A stretch of DNA of 64,000 nucleotides, from NCBI RefSeq assembly GCF_004345615.1, contig NZ_SLWK01000005.1, forward strand, positions 235,536 to 299,535, in the 5' to 3' direction. Made by a program: the position numbers and the translations under genes. The DNA is from Natronoflexus pectinivorans. Lineage in GTDB: Bacteria > Bacteroidota > Bacteroidia > Bacteroidales > Marinilabiliaceae. Numbering within the stretch: position 1 is the stretch's first letter; every line of letters begins with the position of its first letter. Below, piece after piece: positions 1-8,553 of the stretch. The notes beneath the pieces were generated by a model. It saw only the letters and a program-made list of their open reading frames with translations, did not search any database and had not been told where the DNA came from.

Positions 1-1
1 T

Positions 2-310
2 TATGCCGGCGTTACCGCCGCCACCGACGAGAGCACTTTAATGCTGGGATATTGGGATGCAAATAACTTCATTGCGCCAAGAGGAAACCCTATTTACCAG
101 TCGGTTTCATTTATCGATCCCATGGAGGTTGTTAAAAAACGCCAACTGGTTACTGCCAAATACAGCTGGCACAGGAGATTCTCCAGAAATGTCAACTTCT
201 CCTTTTTGTTTGAAGCTTATTACGACGTGCCCATATCTCACTTTGATTATGGATATGGGATATACCTCACCTTTACACCTGAGTTTTTCATCAGTAATTT
301 TTCATTCTAA
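2..310 (+). CDS. 3' end of an outer-membrane beta-barrel-like protein (partial)
   Basis: The reading frame is open from the first bases of the window, so this is the C-terminal ~102 residues of a gene that starts upstream; the ATG at 41 is internal. The visible part alternates aromatic and polar residues and ends in Phe (FISNFSF), as outer-membrane beta-barrel proteins do, where the terminal aromatic strand is recognised by the BAM machinery. No family could be assigned. It lies about 100 bp upstream of a histidine-rich membrane protein and a TonB-dependent receptor on the same strand, so a shared role in uptake is possible but is only inferred from position. Confidence 0.6.
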   Translation, partial: YAGVTAATDESTLMLGYWDANNFIAPRGNPIYQSVSFIDPMEVVKKRQLVTAKYSWHRRFSRNVNFSFLFEAYYDVPISHFDYGYGIYLTFTPEFFISNFSF

Positions 311-408
311 CAACATAACTGCAATCATTAAAAATCTTTAAAACATTTGAATTACCCAGAGAGTTATAACTTTTTGCTAAATTTGTGTTGTAAAATGTAA
401 GGTGTATA

Positions 409-795
409 ATGAGAAACAGCCGTAAAATAAAGACATTCTTCGTTCTTTTGGCTCTGCCAATGGTGCTGTGGCTATATTATAACCATCTGACCAACTGGCA
501 CTATCACCTTACGGACAACGGAATGGTGGTTAAACATGCTCACCCCTACAACAGCAACACGCTTCCGGGAACCCCTTGGCAAAACCATCACCACAGCAAT
601 GCTGAATTCTTCCTATTGGCCATGCTTAGCATTACCGCTACTTTGCTGGTGTTCTTGCTTGCACTTTCATTGGTTTATCAGTTTTTATATAGCCGCTTAC
701 GCAGCTATAAATCTCTTTTCATATTCAACAAAGGGTATAGCATCACCAATCATATGCGAGGCCCTCCCTCAATCTCCCCGACACTAAACGGTTAG
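409..795 (+). CDS. small histidine-rich membrane protein, function unknown
   Basis: A 128-residue protein with an N-terminal hydrophobic segment (about residues 8-25) and a second one (about 66-92). Between them is a loop with about eight histidines, including HAHPY and NHHHSN, which would be on one face of the inner membrane, most likely the periplasmic side. The C-terminal ~30 residues are polar. I do not recognise a named family. The His-rich loop suggests metal binding. Together with the downstream receptor, whose plug resembles the zinc receptor ZnuD, a role in zinc or copper handling is a reasonable guess, no more. Confidence 0.6.
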   Translation: MRNSRKIKTFFVLLALPMVLWLYYNHLTNWHYHLTDNGMVVKHAHPYNSNTLPGTPWQNHHHSNAEFFLLAMLSITATLLVFLLALSLVYQFLYSRLRSYKSLFIFNKGYSITNHMRGPPSISPTLNG

Positions 796-850
796 AACTT
801 TGCCCTTTTTATATTTATATTCAGAAAAGGCTATACAATTTGAACAATCC

Positions 851-881
851 GTTTTATGCAAATTTTGAAAAAGCATAAAAC
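851..881. other. inverted repeat in the 394-bp gap before the receptor gene
   Basis: Nine-base perfect arms (GTTTTATGC / GCATAAAAC) around a 13-base A/T-rich loop. It lies 55 bp after the stop of the small His-rich gene. No U-tract follows, so it may be a weak transcript end or an operator. Apart from this and the palindrome at 978-999, the 796-1189 gap shows nothing recognisable. Confidence 0.4.
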
Positions 882-977
882 AGATATCTTAGTGATCCTT
901 TTTATTTTGTATTGCAAAGAGCCCTTCAGTTTGAAACCGTAGAAACCTCATAGTGCAAAATCTGTAGTGCAAATCAG

Positions 978-999
978 ACATAAGAACACGTTCTTATGT
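978..999. promoter_or_regulatory. 22-bp palindrome, candidate operator upstream of the TonB-dependent receptor
   Basis: Perfect 10-base arms (ACATAAGAAC / GTTCTTATGT) separated by AC, about 190 bp before the receptor start. GTGTTC/GAACAC words recur just downstream (about 999-1050). Perfect symmetry of this length and a location before a putative metal receptor fit a dimeric repressor site such as a Fur/Zur-family protein. No Bacteroidota Zur consensus was applied here, so the regulator is unknown. Confidence 0.4.
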
Positions 1000-1189
1000 G
1001 TTCTGTCGGCAACATTGTATCGATGTGTTCAAAAACAGATCAGCAGAACACCAAAATGCATTGTGAGCAAATAGAGTCAAAATATTAAAATCTACACCTG
1101 CAGGACAAACAAACAGGTTCAAATATAAAACCAAATCAGCTCCGGCATAGGCATTCTATAGTTGAGCATGATTTTAAACTTTTAATCTA

Positions 1190-3463
1190 ATGAAAATTCA
1201 ATACAAATTCTATATCATTCTTATTATTCTGTTTACTGGACTTAATCCATCTCATGCGACAAATATCCCTCACAGCCAAAGGCCCAGAACAGACGCCAAT
1301 ATTTTCGGACATGTAGTTGATGCAGACACAAAAGAACACCTTCCTTTTGTAAACATTGTGGTAAAAGGTACCCGGATTGGCACCATTACAGATGTAAGCG
1401 GACACTACTTATTGACCAATCTTCCGGAAGGGAGACATATACTACAAGTTCACAGCATGGGATATGCCATGAATGAAGTTGAAATTGTTGCCACAGCCAA
1501 TACCACCAAAGAGGTAGATATTGAACTGAAATCAACCAGCATCAATCTGGCTGAAGTCACCCTGACTGCCTCTCCCACTGCCAGCGGATTCAGGTACCAG
1601 CCCGATGCGGTTTTCATGGGTGAGCAAATCCAACGCAGAAGTGAACCTTCATTTGGAGAAATGCTTAACGGACAACCGGGAGTCAGCATGCGCAGCTTTG
1701 GTTCTGCTCCGGCAAGACCTGTTATTCGCGGGATGGATGGAGACAGAATTCTTGTTTTGGAAAATGGCGAAAGAATGGGAGATATTTCTGAGACATCGGC
1801 CGACCACGCCATTTCGCTGGACCCATTGGCCGCCACCAGAGTTGAAGTAATTAGAGGCCCGGCCAGTTTGCTATACGGATCAAGTGCTTTGGGAGGTGTC
1901 ATCAACCTGATGACCACCGACATCCCAGACCAGTGGGATCCCGGTTTAACAGGGGTTGTTTCCGGTCAAACAGCCACCATGAATAACATGGGTGCCGGAT
2001 TTGGAAGAATGACTTATGGTGGAGAAAAAAATGCTTTCACAGCACGTGCCTCCATGCGAAAGTCAGGAGACATCACTACTCCAGAAGGAAAACTACCGGG
2101 AACATCCATGGAAAACTACGATGCTGCCATGGGATGGGGTGTTAACGGAAAAAATGGAAACGGACTAACCGGAGGGTTGAGCTTCTCCATCTCCGACCAA
2201 ACTTTTGAAATACCCGAAAGCATCGACGATCCCGATGAAAGTGTTGAAATCAGAGCACAACGGATGTCGTTTCAGGGACGATTCGGAAAGAATATACAGG
2301 GAAGATTCTTTGATCAGGCCCAAATCCGATTCAATGCATCACATTTTTCTCAGCAGGAGGTTGAGATTGAAATTGAAGAGGACGGAAGCATTGATGAAGA
2401 TGTTGAACTAGAGTACGATCAATATGCCTTTAGCTCAACATTAACCCTACAACACAAACCGATTGGTATTTTGGCTCGCGGAGCCATGGGGTTAAGTGTT
2501 ACCGGACAAAATCTTGATGTGGGAGGAGATGAAGCATACACTCCGGGAGAAAGAAGATTTACCGTTGCTGCCTTTACATTTCAGGAAGTGCCCATGACCA
2601 ACATGTTGCGATTCCAATTTGGCCTGCGTCTTGACTTCATGAACTCAAAAGCTTTAAGCAATGAGGTTTTTGACAACATTGATCTAACCCGAAACAGACT
2701 TAACTATTCCGGTTCACTTGGACTCAACTTCCGTCCAACACCCGGAATGGAAATTGGGGCACAACTGGCTCGCTCACATCGAAACCCCATGGTAGAAGAA
2801 CTCTATGCGGAAGGCATGCATTTAGGTGCTGGCGTATATGAAAGAGGGAATCCCACTCTGAACGATGAAATTGGGCATGGAGGAGACCTCTTCATAAGGT
2901 ACAAACGAGGCATCATTGAAATGGAGCTGGCAACTTTTATAAATAACTTCCATAACTACATCATATTCCAGCCTACGGGAGTCATTCATGAAGCATCAGG
3001 CTATCCCGAGTTTGAATATGTGGACGGAAAAGCCAGGTTGCACGGGGGAGAATTCACGATTGCAGCATCTCTGTTTGATGGATTAACCTTGCAGACAGGC
3101 CTTGATCTGGTTCGTGGTCGTCGTATTTTTGATGACGCCTCAAATGAGAATCTTCCATTTATTCCTCCTTTCAGGGTAAGAAGTCAGATTGAATATGACT
3201 TTGGAAGAGTTTGGCTGGGTGCCAGCCACCAAATTGTAAACCGCCAAAGTAGAGTGGCGCCGGAGGAAGATAAAACCGATGGATACAGCTTGGTGGGATT
3301 CCAGGCCGGATACAGAATGAACAGAATGGGGAACCATGTGTTTATTCTCAGGGTTGAAAACGCTTTCGACACAAAATACCGCGACCATTTATCGCGAATT
3401 GAAGACCGGAACTTTGTTATGCCGGGAAGAAACGTAAACCTGTCATACAGATGGTTCTTTTAA
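1190..3463 (+). CDS. TonB-dependent receptor with carboxypeptidase-regulatory-like N-terminal domain, ZnuD-like
   Basis: A 757-residue outer-membrane receptor. A signal peptide (about residues 1-23) is followed by a CarboxypepD_reg-like beta-sandwich (about 38-112, starting FGHVVDADTKEHLPFVNI), a plug domain (about 120-245, with VIRGMDGDRILVLENG and VEVIRGPASLLYGSSALGG), and a 22-stranded barrel ending in SYRWFF. The plug segment SADHAISLDPLAATRVEVIR resembles ZnuD-type zinc receptors more than SusC proteins, and there is no partner susD gene, so a metal rather than a glycan substrate is inferred. The start at 1190 gives a good signal peptide. A strong hairpin terminator follows the stop. Confidence 0.88.
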   Translation: MKIQYKFYIILIILFTGLNPSHATNIPHSQRPRTDANIFGHVVDADTKEHLPFVNIVVKGTRIGTITDVSGHYLLTNLPEGRHILQVHSMGYAMNEVEIVATANTTKEVDIELKSTSINLAEVTLTASPTASGFRYQPDAVFMGEQIQRRSEPSFGEMLNGQPGVSMRSFGSAPARPVIRGMDGDRILVLENGERMGDISETSADHAISLDPLAATRVEVIRGPASLLYGSSALGGVINLMTTDIPDQWDPGLTGVVSGQTATMNNMGAGFGRMTYGGEKNAFTARASMRKSGDITTPEGKLPGTSMENYDAAMGWGVNGKNGNGLTGGLSFSISDQTFEIPESIDDPDESVEIRAQRMSFQGRFGKNIQGRFFDQAQIRFNASHFSQQEVEIEIEEDGSIDEDVELEYDQYAFSSTLTLQHKPIGILARGAMGLSVTGQNLDVGGDEAYTPGERRFTVAAFTFQEVPMTNMLRFQFGLRLDFMNSKALSNEVFDNIDLTRNRLNYSGSLGLNFRPTPGMEIGAQLARSHRNPMVEELYAEGMHLGAGVYERGNPTLNDEIGHGGDLFIRYKRGIIEMELATFINNFHNYIIFQPTGVIHEASGYPEFEYVDGKARLHGGEFTIAASLFDGLTLQTGLDLVRGRRIFDDASNENLPFIPPFRVRSQIEYDFGRVWLGASHQIVNRQSRVAPEEDKTDGYSLVGFQAGYRMNRMGNHVFILRVENAFDTKYRDHLSRIEDRNFVMPGRNVNLSYRWFF

Positions 3464-3489
3464 AATAAAACAGCAAACACCAAATAGAT

Positions 3490-3513
3490 AAAGCCGGGCA
3501 ATTGTCCGGCTTT
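3490..3513 (+). terminator. Rho-independent terminator after the TonB-dependent receptor
   Basis: Stem AAAGCCGG / CCGGCTTT with an 8-base loop and a following T-rich stretch, 27 bp downstream of the receptor stop. Confidence 0.75.
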
Positions 3514-3571
3514 TGTTATGAAAAGAAGGAAATGGATAAATCCATTATAAACATATTCAAATAATTCCATA

Positions 3572-3593
3572 GCCCACGGTTTAAACCGTGGGC
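3572..3593. repeat. 22-bp perfect palindrome, REP-like
   Basis: GCCCACGGTTT and its exact reverse complement are fused with no spacer. It lies in a gene-free stretch between the receptor terminator and the next promoter and is not followed by a T-tract. Short perfect palindromes of this kind are scattered in intergenic DNA of many Bacteroidota. Only one copy occurs in this window. Confidence 0.55.
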
Positions 3594-3630
3594 GCAAAGT
3601 TAATAAATTATGTAGCTGAGAAGACTTTTG

Positions 3631-3647
3631 TCCCGAGACATTCGGGA
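3631..3647. repeat. TCCCGA-N5-TCGGGA palindrome, first copy
   Basis: Arms TCCCGA and TCGGGA flank a five-base centre. It is the same palindrome type found four more times in the broken tRNA-Asn copies at the right end of the window (63276, 63306, 63336, 63889). That links this intergenic site to the events there. Confidence 0.6.
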
Positions 3648-3689
3648 TAGTATCACCTACCAAAAAATATCTCAATGCAAATATTTACG

Positions 3690-3697
3690 TATTTTTG
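3690..3697 (+). promoter_or_regulatory. TAnnTTTG -7 promoter element for the YgjP-like peptidase
   Basis: TATTTTTG matches the Bacteroidota primary-sigma -7 consensus and lies 21 bp before the ATG at 3718. It argues against any start upstream of that ATG. No clear -33 TTG is seen. Confidence 0.5.
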
Positions 3698-3717
3698 TAG
3701 CATTGAAAATCATTAAA

Positions 3718-4443
3718 ATGAACCAGCCAACCATCATTCACTTTGAGCAAATTGGCAATGTCACATTCCAGTCCGACAGGCGTTGCAAGCGGCTATCAAT
3801 TAGAATAAAGCCATTGCAGGGCGTTTCGGTGCTTTTCCCGCCGGGATATTCCATAAAAAACGCAATGGCCTTTGTGAATGAAAAAACGCCATGGATTTTA
3901 AAATCCATGGAAAAAATGGCTGAGCATGAAGGAAACTTCACGATTTTCAATGAGAATACCACTTTCAGAACCAGATCATTTTCCCTTAAAATTGAAAAAG
4001 CGCAAAGAGAGGATGTCCGGCTTAAACTAAACCGGGGCATTTTAAATGTGTGGTATCCGTATCATATAGACGTCACATCGGAACCGGTACAGGAAGCCAT
4101 ACGTTTTGGAATAGAGGAAGCATTGCGACTGGAAGCGAAAAGAGTATTGCCTTCCAAAGTCCATCATTTTGCAGTAAAACATCAATTCTCCTACAATCGT
4201 CTATTCATTAAAAACCTAAAGAGCCGTTGGGGAAGCTGTTCAGGAGTAAACAACATTAATCTAAACCTGCATTTGATGCGGCTCCCGGATCATCTTATCG
4301 ACTATGTCATTTTACATGAATTGTGCCATACCAGGGAAAAAAACCATGGATCTGGATTCTGGAGTTTAATGAACCAGGTGACTAGCGGGAAAGCAAAAAT
4401 TCTGGCCAACGAGATGAAACAGTATAGCACAAAAGTATATTGA
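3718..4443 (+). CDS. YgjP/DUF45-type (M48-like) zinc metallopeptidase domain protein
   Basis: A 241-residue cytoplasmic protein with the HExxH zinc motif in the segment ILHELCHTREKNHGSGFW. The first two histidines and Glu form the catalytic site, and the later His in KNHGSGFW is the likely third ligand. The preceding SRWGSCS segment is also typical of this family. No signal peptide is present. The frame stays open back to 3628, but the promoter element at 3690 and the sequence MNQPTIIHFEQIG support the start at 3718. The gene stands alone and ends about 30 bp from the convergent wlbA-like gene. The substrate is unknown in most organisms. Confidence 0.82.
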   Translation: MNQPTIIHFEQIGNVTFQSDRRCKRLSIRIKPLQGVSVLFPPGYSIKNAMAFVNEKTPWILKSMEKMAEHEGNFTIFNENTTFRTRSFSLKIEKAQREDVRLKLNRGILNVWYPYHIDVTSEPVQEAIRFGIEEALRLEAKRVLPSKVHHFAVKHQFSYNRLFIKNLKSRWGSCSGVNNINLNLHLMRLPDHLIDYVILHELCHTREKNHGSGFWSLMNQVTSGKAKILANEMKQYSTKVY

Positions 4444-4472
4444 ATTGTGTCCCTGATTTTCTTACCGGAAAC

Positions 4473-5501
4473 TCAAATCTCTTCACCCGGTCCACGAACC
4501 TGATAGATTCGTTCAATAATATCCACAATCTTCATGCCTTCCAGCGCATTGGTGGCTACTTCGGTGTTTCCGTTGAGCGTTTCCACCACATTTTCGATAA
4601 CCGCTGAATGATTGGATGCAGAACCCTTGTATCCGCCATAATCGTTGGGCGGATTCACCGGCTCCAGTTCCGGCATCTTATAATCCTGAATATGACAACA
4701 CGACACATCATCCATATACTGACCGGCGATTTTCACGGTACCTCTTTCTCCAATAATGGTGATGCTGCTCTCCAGATTGCGGTCCCATATCGCTGTGGAG
4801 TAATTGATGCTTCCCATGCCGCCGTTCACAAAGTCAAATACAACGCTTCCAGCATCTTCAAACTTGGTGGAATGACGATGCGCAAAATTCCCAAAATTCC
4901 CTTTTATGTTGCAGATATCACCAAACAACCAATACATTATGTCCATAAAATGGCTGAACTGAGTAAAAAGAACCCCTCCGTCTAAGTCGGCAGTTCCATG
5001 CCATCCCCCGGGTTTATAGTAACGGTCGTCCCTATTCCAGAAACAGTTCATCTGAACCATGAATATTTTCCCCAAACGCTCCTCCTGAATAATCTGGCGT
5101 AACCATTTCACCGGTGGTGAATAACGATTCTGCATAACAGTAAAAACCTGTCGCGATACCTGTAGAGCCTTAAAAATTACCTGCTCTGCATCTTGCTTTG
5201 ACAGTGCCATTGGTTTCTCAACCACCACATGCATGCGAGCTTCCAATGCCTCCAAAGTTTGTGATGCATGAAAACCATTTGGCGTGCATATGTTTACCAC
5301 ATCTATTTCAGTATCACTTTTAAGCAGCTCTGAAATGGATTTATAGTATGGAATATCCTTATCGTTAAAGCCGGTATCATTGGCATCCAACACATCACAT
5401 ACCGCTACAAGACTGGCATTGGGATTTCCTTTAATCATGGCAGCATGTCGCTTTCCGATGTGTCCAAGGCCTATAACGGCAAATTTTATTGGTTTATGCA
5501 T
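4473..5501 (-). CDS. wlbA: Gfo/Idh/MocA oxidoreductase, WlbA/WbpB-type UDP-sugar 3-dehydrogenase
   Basis: A 342-residue NAD-dependent oxidoreductase. The Rossmann motif GLGHIGKRHA is at about residues 11-20 and the family motif EKPMAL, with its catalytic Lys, at about 95-100. The substrate domain carries GGVLFTQFSHFMDIMYWLFGD. It is last in a minus-strand set with an acetyltransferase and an aminotransferase, the same trio as wlbABC/wbpBDE. There it oxidises C3 of UDP-GlcNAcA (the nucleotide sugar acid) before transamination and N-acetylation. The assignment rests on the trio; the enzyme family alone is broad. The UDP-GlcNAc 6-dehydrogenase for the first step is not in the window. Confidence 0.82.
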   Translation of the reverse strand: MHKPIKFAVIGLGHIGKRHAAMIKGNPNASLVAVCDVLDANDTGFNDKDIPYYKSISELLKSDTEIDVVNICTPNGFHASQTLEALEARMHVVVEKPMALSKQDAEQVIFKALQVSRQVFTVMQNRYSPPVKWLRQIIQEERLGKIFMVQMNCFWNRDDRYYKPGGWHGTADLDGGVLFTQFSHFMDIMYWLFGDICNIKGNFGNFAHRHSTKFEDAGSVVFDFVNGGMGSINYSTAIWDRNLESSITIIGERGTVKIAGQYMDDVSCCHIQDYKMPELEPVNPPNDYGGYKGSASNHSAVIENVVETLNGNTEVATNALEGMKIVDIIERIYQVRGPGEEI

Positions 5502-5591
5502 TCGTTTCTCTATTATATGGTTTTGAGTTTGATGGTTTTGAGTTGAGAGTTGATGGTTTATTGTTCTAATTTTTAAGTTTAAGGTTTTAAG
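5502..5591. repeat. degenerate low-complexity spacer built of GGTTTT/GAGTT words
   Basis: This gap is made of imperfect short words (GGTTTTGAGTT, GTTGATGGTTT, AAGTTTAAGG). Similar words fill 6201-6273 in the next gap and 56920-57040. It shows no coding potential and no clear promoter. Confidence 0.45.
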
Positions 5592-6200
5592 TTAATTTGT
5601 GGTGTCGTCTTTGGCGACAATTTTGACCACTTTACCACCGGAGAAAATATAAATATCTCCACTTTCGGGACATTCAGCCAATCCGTCGGGTTTGAATCTG
5701 AGGCGGTGACCATATTCGCTCATCCATCCGGAATGACGCGCAGGTGTGCCCAATACAAGACTGTATGGCTGAACATTGCTGGTAACCACAGCTCCTGCTC
5801 CCACAAATGCAAAAGCTCCAATTTCTACACCACATACTATGGTTGCATTGGCTCCAATGGTCACTCCTTTTCGAACGATGGTTTTTTTGTAGGCATTTTT
5901 TCTGCTGATGGCACTTCTGGGATTGATGACGTTGGTAAATACAGCCGAGGGGCCAATAAAAACATCGTCTTCGCAGACAACTCCTTCGTACAACGAAACA
6001 TTGTTTTGAACTTTTACATTATTACCCAAAACAACGCCTTTGGCAACCATTACATTCTGGCCAAGGCTACATCCCTCTCCGATTTTGCAGCCAGTAATCA
6101 AATGACAAAAGTGCCATATTTTACTGCCTGAGCCAACTTCACACCCCTCGTCCACAATGGCCGATTCGTGAATCATGATGTTGTCATTTTTTTGTGACAT
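5592..6200 (-). CDS. wlbB: left-handed beta-helix N-acetyltransferase, WlbB/WbpD-type
   Basis: A 202-residue acyltransferase made mostly of hexapeptide repeats (for example [20 protein letters not shown] and [16 protein letters not shown]). Its N-terminal [10 protein letters not shown] and C-terminal segment [18 protein letters not shown] are characteristic of WbpD/WlbB enzymes. These acetylate the C3 amino group of UDP-2-acetamido-3-amino-glucuronate using acetyl-CoA. It lies between the dehydrogenase and aminotransferase genes, which supports the pathway. A second in-frame ATG lies nine codons in (6176) and could be the true start. Confidence 0.87.
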   Translation of the reverse strand: MSQKNDNIMIHESAIVDEGCEVGSGSKIWHFCHLITGCKIGEGCSLGQNVMVAKGVVLGNNVKVQNNVSLYEGVVCEDDVFIGPSAVFTNVINPRSAISRKNAYKKTIVRKGVTIGANATIVCGVEIGAFAFVGAGAVVTSNVQPYSLVLGTPARHSGWMSEYGHRLRFKPDGLAECPESGDIYIFSGGKVVKIVAKDDTTN

Positions 6201-6273
6201 GCTGATGTGATTGAATTGTTATGTTTTAAGTTTTAAATTCAAGGTTTGAGGTTCAAGGTTGAGGGTTTATGGT
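6201..6273. repeat. second degenerate GGTTTA/AAGTTT low-complexity spacer
   Basis: Contains overlapping words such as CAAGGTTTGAGGTTCAAGG and GGTTTATGGTTTATGGG. It is similar in style to 5502-5591 and suggests spread or slippage of simple sequence between genes of this operon. Confidence 0.45.
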
Positions 6274-7404
6274 TTATGGGTTTTTTTCAAAGAAAGCGAT
6301 AATTGATTTACCAACCAGCTCGGCTTCTTCTTTTTTCATTTCGGTATGAATGGGCAAAGATAGTACTTCATTGCATAGTTGTTCTGCCACAGGCAGAACA
6401 ATTCCGGGACAAAATGCTTCAAAGGCCTTTTGTTGATGCAATGAGAGCGGATAATAAATTCTGGAAGGAATACCTTTCTCCTGAAGATATGTTTTAAGAG
6501 CATCCCGATGTCCGTTTTTGACTCTAATGGTATATTGATTAAACGTATGGCTCGAATCGGCGGCTCTTTCAGGGGTTGATATTTCTTTAAGATGCATCAA
6601 AAGTGCGTCATATATTCCGGCCACGTTTTGACGTGTCCGGATAAAATCCTTCAAATAAGGGAGTTTAACTTTTAATATGGCAGCCTGCAGTGTATCAAGG
6701 CGTGAATTGATTCCTGTGATATCATAAAAATAACGCTCGCGTGACCCATGCGATGCTATCATTTTCATTTTGGCAGCCAACCCGGCATTGTTGGTGAAGC
6801 ATGCGCCACCATCGCCAAAGCATCCCAGATTCTTTGAAGGGAAAAAGGATGTGCAGCCAATGTGGCCTACAGTTCCGGCCTGACGATTCTCTCCCTTAAA
6901 ATCTACCTCCGCACCCAACGATTGAGCGACATCTTCCACCACGTATAACCCATGTTCATCGGCCAAATTCATAATGGCCTCCATGGATGCAGCCTGCCCA
7001 AACAGATGCACAGGAAGAATCACTTTGGTTTTTTCAGTGATGGCTTCTGCAATCTTTGATACATCAATGTTATAAGTGCCAATTTCCACATCAACAAAAA
7101 CAGGTTTTAAGCCGAGAAGAGCGATAACCTCAGCGGTGGCCACAAATGTAAATGGAGAGGTAATGACCTCGTCGCCCGGACTCAGGTCAAGTGCCATAAG
7201 AGCCAACTGCAAGGCATCGGTTCCGTTGGCACAGGGAATGACGTGTTCAACAGATAAATAGTCGGCCAGATTGATGGCAAACTGCCCAACCTCCGGACCA
7301 CCGATGTATTGACAGTCGTCCATGGCCTGCATAACCGCTGCGTCAATTTCGCCTTTGTATTTATGGTATTGCGAACGCAAATCTACCATCTCAATTTTAC
7401 TCAT
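6274..7404 (-). CDS. wlbC: DegT/DnrJ/EryC1/StrS aminotransferase, WlbC/WbpE-type
   Basis: A 376-residue PLP-dependent sugar aminotransferase. The Lys that binds PLP is K191 in SFFPSKNLGCFGDGG, and the PLP pocket is marked by CANGTDALQLAL (about residues 58-69) and VVEDVAQSLGAE (about 155-166). With the adjacent dehydrogenase and acetyltransferase it would transaminate the 3-keto nucleotide sugar to a 3-amino sugar using glutamate. The gene overlaps the upstream deacetylase-like gene by four bases (ATGA), so the two are probably translationally coupled. Length is normal for the family. Confidence 0.87.
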   Translation of the reverse strand: MSKIEMVDLRSQYHKYKGEIDAAVMQAMDDCQYIGGPEVGQFAINLADYLSVEHVIPCANGTDALQLALMALDLSPGDEVITSPFTFVATAEVIALLGLKPVFVDVEIGTYNIDVSKIAEAITEKTKVILPVHLFGQAASMEAIMNLADEHGLYVVEDVAQSLGAEVDFKGENRQAGTVGHIGCTSFFPSKNLGCFGDGGACFTNNAGLAAKMKMIASHGSRERYFYDITGINSRLDTLQAAILKVKLPYLKDFIRTRQNVAGIYDALLMHLKEISTPERAADSSHTFNQYTIRVKNGHRDALKTYLQEKGIPSRIYYPLSLHQQKAFEAFCPGIVLPVAEQLCNEVLSLPIHTEMKKEEAELVGKSIIAFFEKNP

Positions 7405-8444
7405 AAATCGTCGTAAACTTTTAATGCCTTAATTCTGTCTGCAAGGGAATGAAAAGCAATCTCCTTTTTGGCCAAAGAGTCCTTCAACATGTCCATTGTA
7501 AAGGGTCCCATGTTTTTTGAATGCAGAACAACCATCCCGTTGCGCCTTGATTTCTTAACCAGCCACGACCAGCGATACTTATCCATATCTTCGGGGGTAA
7601 GCCTATAAAAACGGGGGCCAAGCTCTGAAATCCAGTGGCCGGACTGTTCCCTTCGGGTAAAGCGCAAACGTGTGCCGTCGCCATAACAACTTTTAAACGG
7701 ATAAACCATATTGCGCAAAAACCAAAACATCATCCGGATATAAACCGGTACTTTGATGCTCTCCTTTGGGAATTCCCAAAAGAAGCCGTCATGCTCCTGT
7801 TTCAACACGGAGGTGTTGAAACGATAATGCAAAAACGGGGGCATCATCCTAAAATCAAACGGATAAGCCGGATTAAAACTCTTCATCCCATAAGCGGCTG
7901 ATGCATCAACCCTGATGTTGTTATGTTTTAAGGCCTCTGCCAATCTTTCAAATGGCTCAATCCTGTAGCCACCTGCTCTTATGGCTCTTACTTTATAACC
8001 GGGATTCTCCTTTTTGCATATTTCTTCAATCAGATTTTTGCAGATGGTGATGCATCCCGGTATGGTTTCAATGTTGTTCAGTTCCCAACCGTCCCACAAC
8101 TTGTGAATGGAGAACCGCATGTATGAAAAATGCCACCTGTTGTTTTCCCACCTGGCATCCAGCCAATGGGGATGAATGTGCATTTGCACATCATGCCCAT
8201 TTTTTATCAATAGCCGGATTTGCTTTTCTATCATTTCACGTTCAAGACGAAGAGAGTCAACCTGATCTTCCAACTGCTTCAACCGATAGAAATGCAAAAC
8301 ATCCCAAAAAACAGTCATCTTATACTCATAATCGTCGAGCACCTCCATCAGATGCCTGACAGGGCGTATCATACAGTTCTCCACAGTACCAGGATCGGAA
8401 CCAAAAAACAGTTCATAATCCACCGTGAGTATAAGGTGCTTCAT
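7401..8444 (-). CDS. polysaccharide deacetylase-like (NodB-fold) protein
   Basis: A 347-residue protein that begins MKHLILTVDYELFFG, where the TVDYE stretch gives the catalytic Asp position of carbohydrate esterase family 4-like enzymes. HDVQMHIHPHWL at about residues 88-99 supplies the metal-binding histidines. It has no signal peptide, so it is probably cytoplasmic. It is first in the operon with the WlbC/B/A genes and overlaps wlbC by four bases. It may deacetylate or otherwise modify a surface-polysaccharide precursor. The exact reaction cannot be read from the sequence, and some family members are not deacetylases. Confidence 0.72.
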   Translation of the reverse strand: MKHLILTVDYELFFGSDPGTVENCMIRPVRHLMEVLDDYEYKMTVFWDVLHFYRLKQLEDQVDSLRLEREMIEKQIRLLIKNGHDVQMHIHPHWLDARWENNRWHFSYMRFSIHKLWDGWELNNIETIPGCITICKNLIEEICKKENPGYKVRAIRAGGYRIEPFERLAEALKHNNIRVDASAAYGMKSFNPAYPFDFRMMPPFLHYRFNTSVLKQEHDGFFWEFPKESIKVPVYIRMMFWFLRNMVYPFKSCYGDGTRLRFTRREQSGHWISELGPRFYRLTPEDMDKYRWSWLVKKSRRNGMVVLHSKNMGPFTMDMLKDSLAKKEIAFHSLADRIKALKVYDDL

Positions 8445-8553
8445 AAGCGACGGGAATCAGGTTGTAAAATAAATGAAATTTTATCTGTTTTCACAATCAT
8501 TATTATCCGAGAAAATAATCTCATATTATTTAAGTGCTCAAGCCGCACGGGCT

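Noticed and set aside
41..310. Complete 89-residue gene starting at the ATG at 41
   Set aside because: The frame is open to the left edge with the same composition, so the ATG is internal to a larger gene cut by the window.
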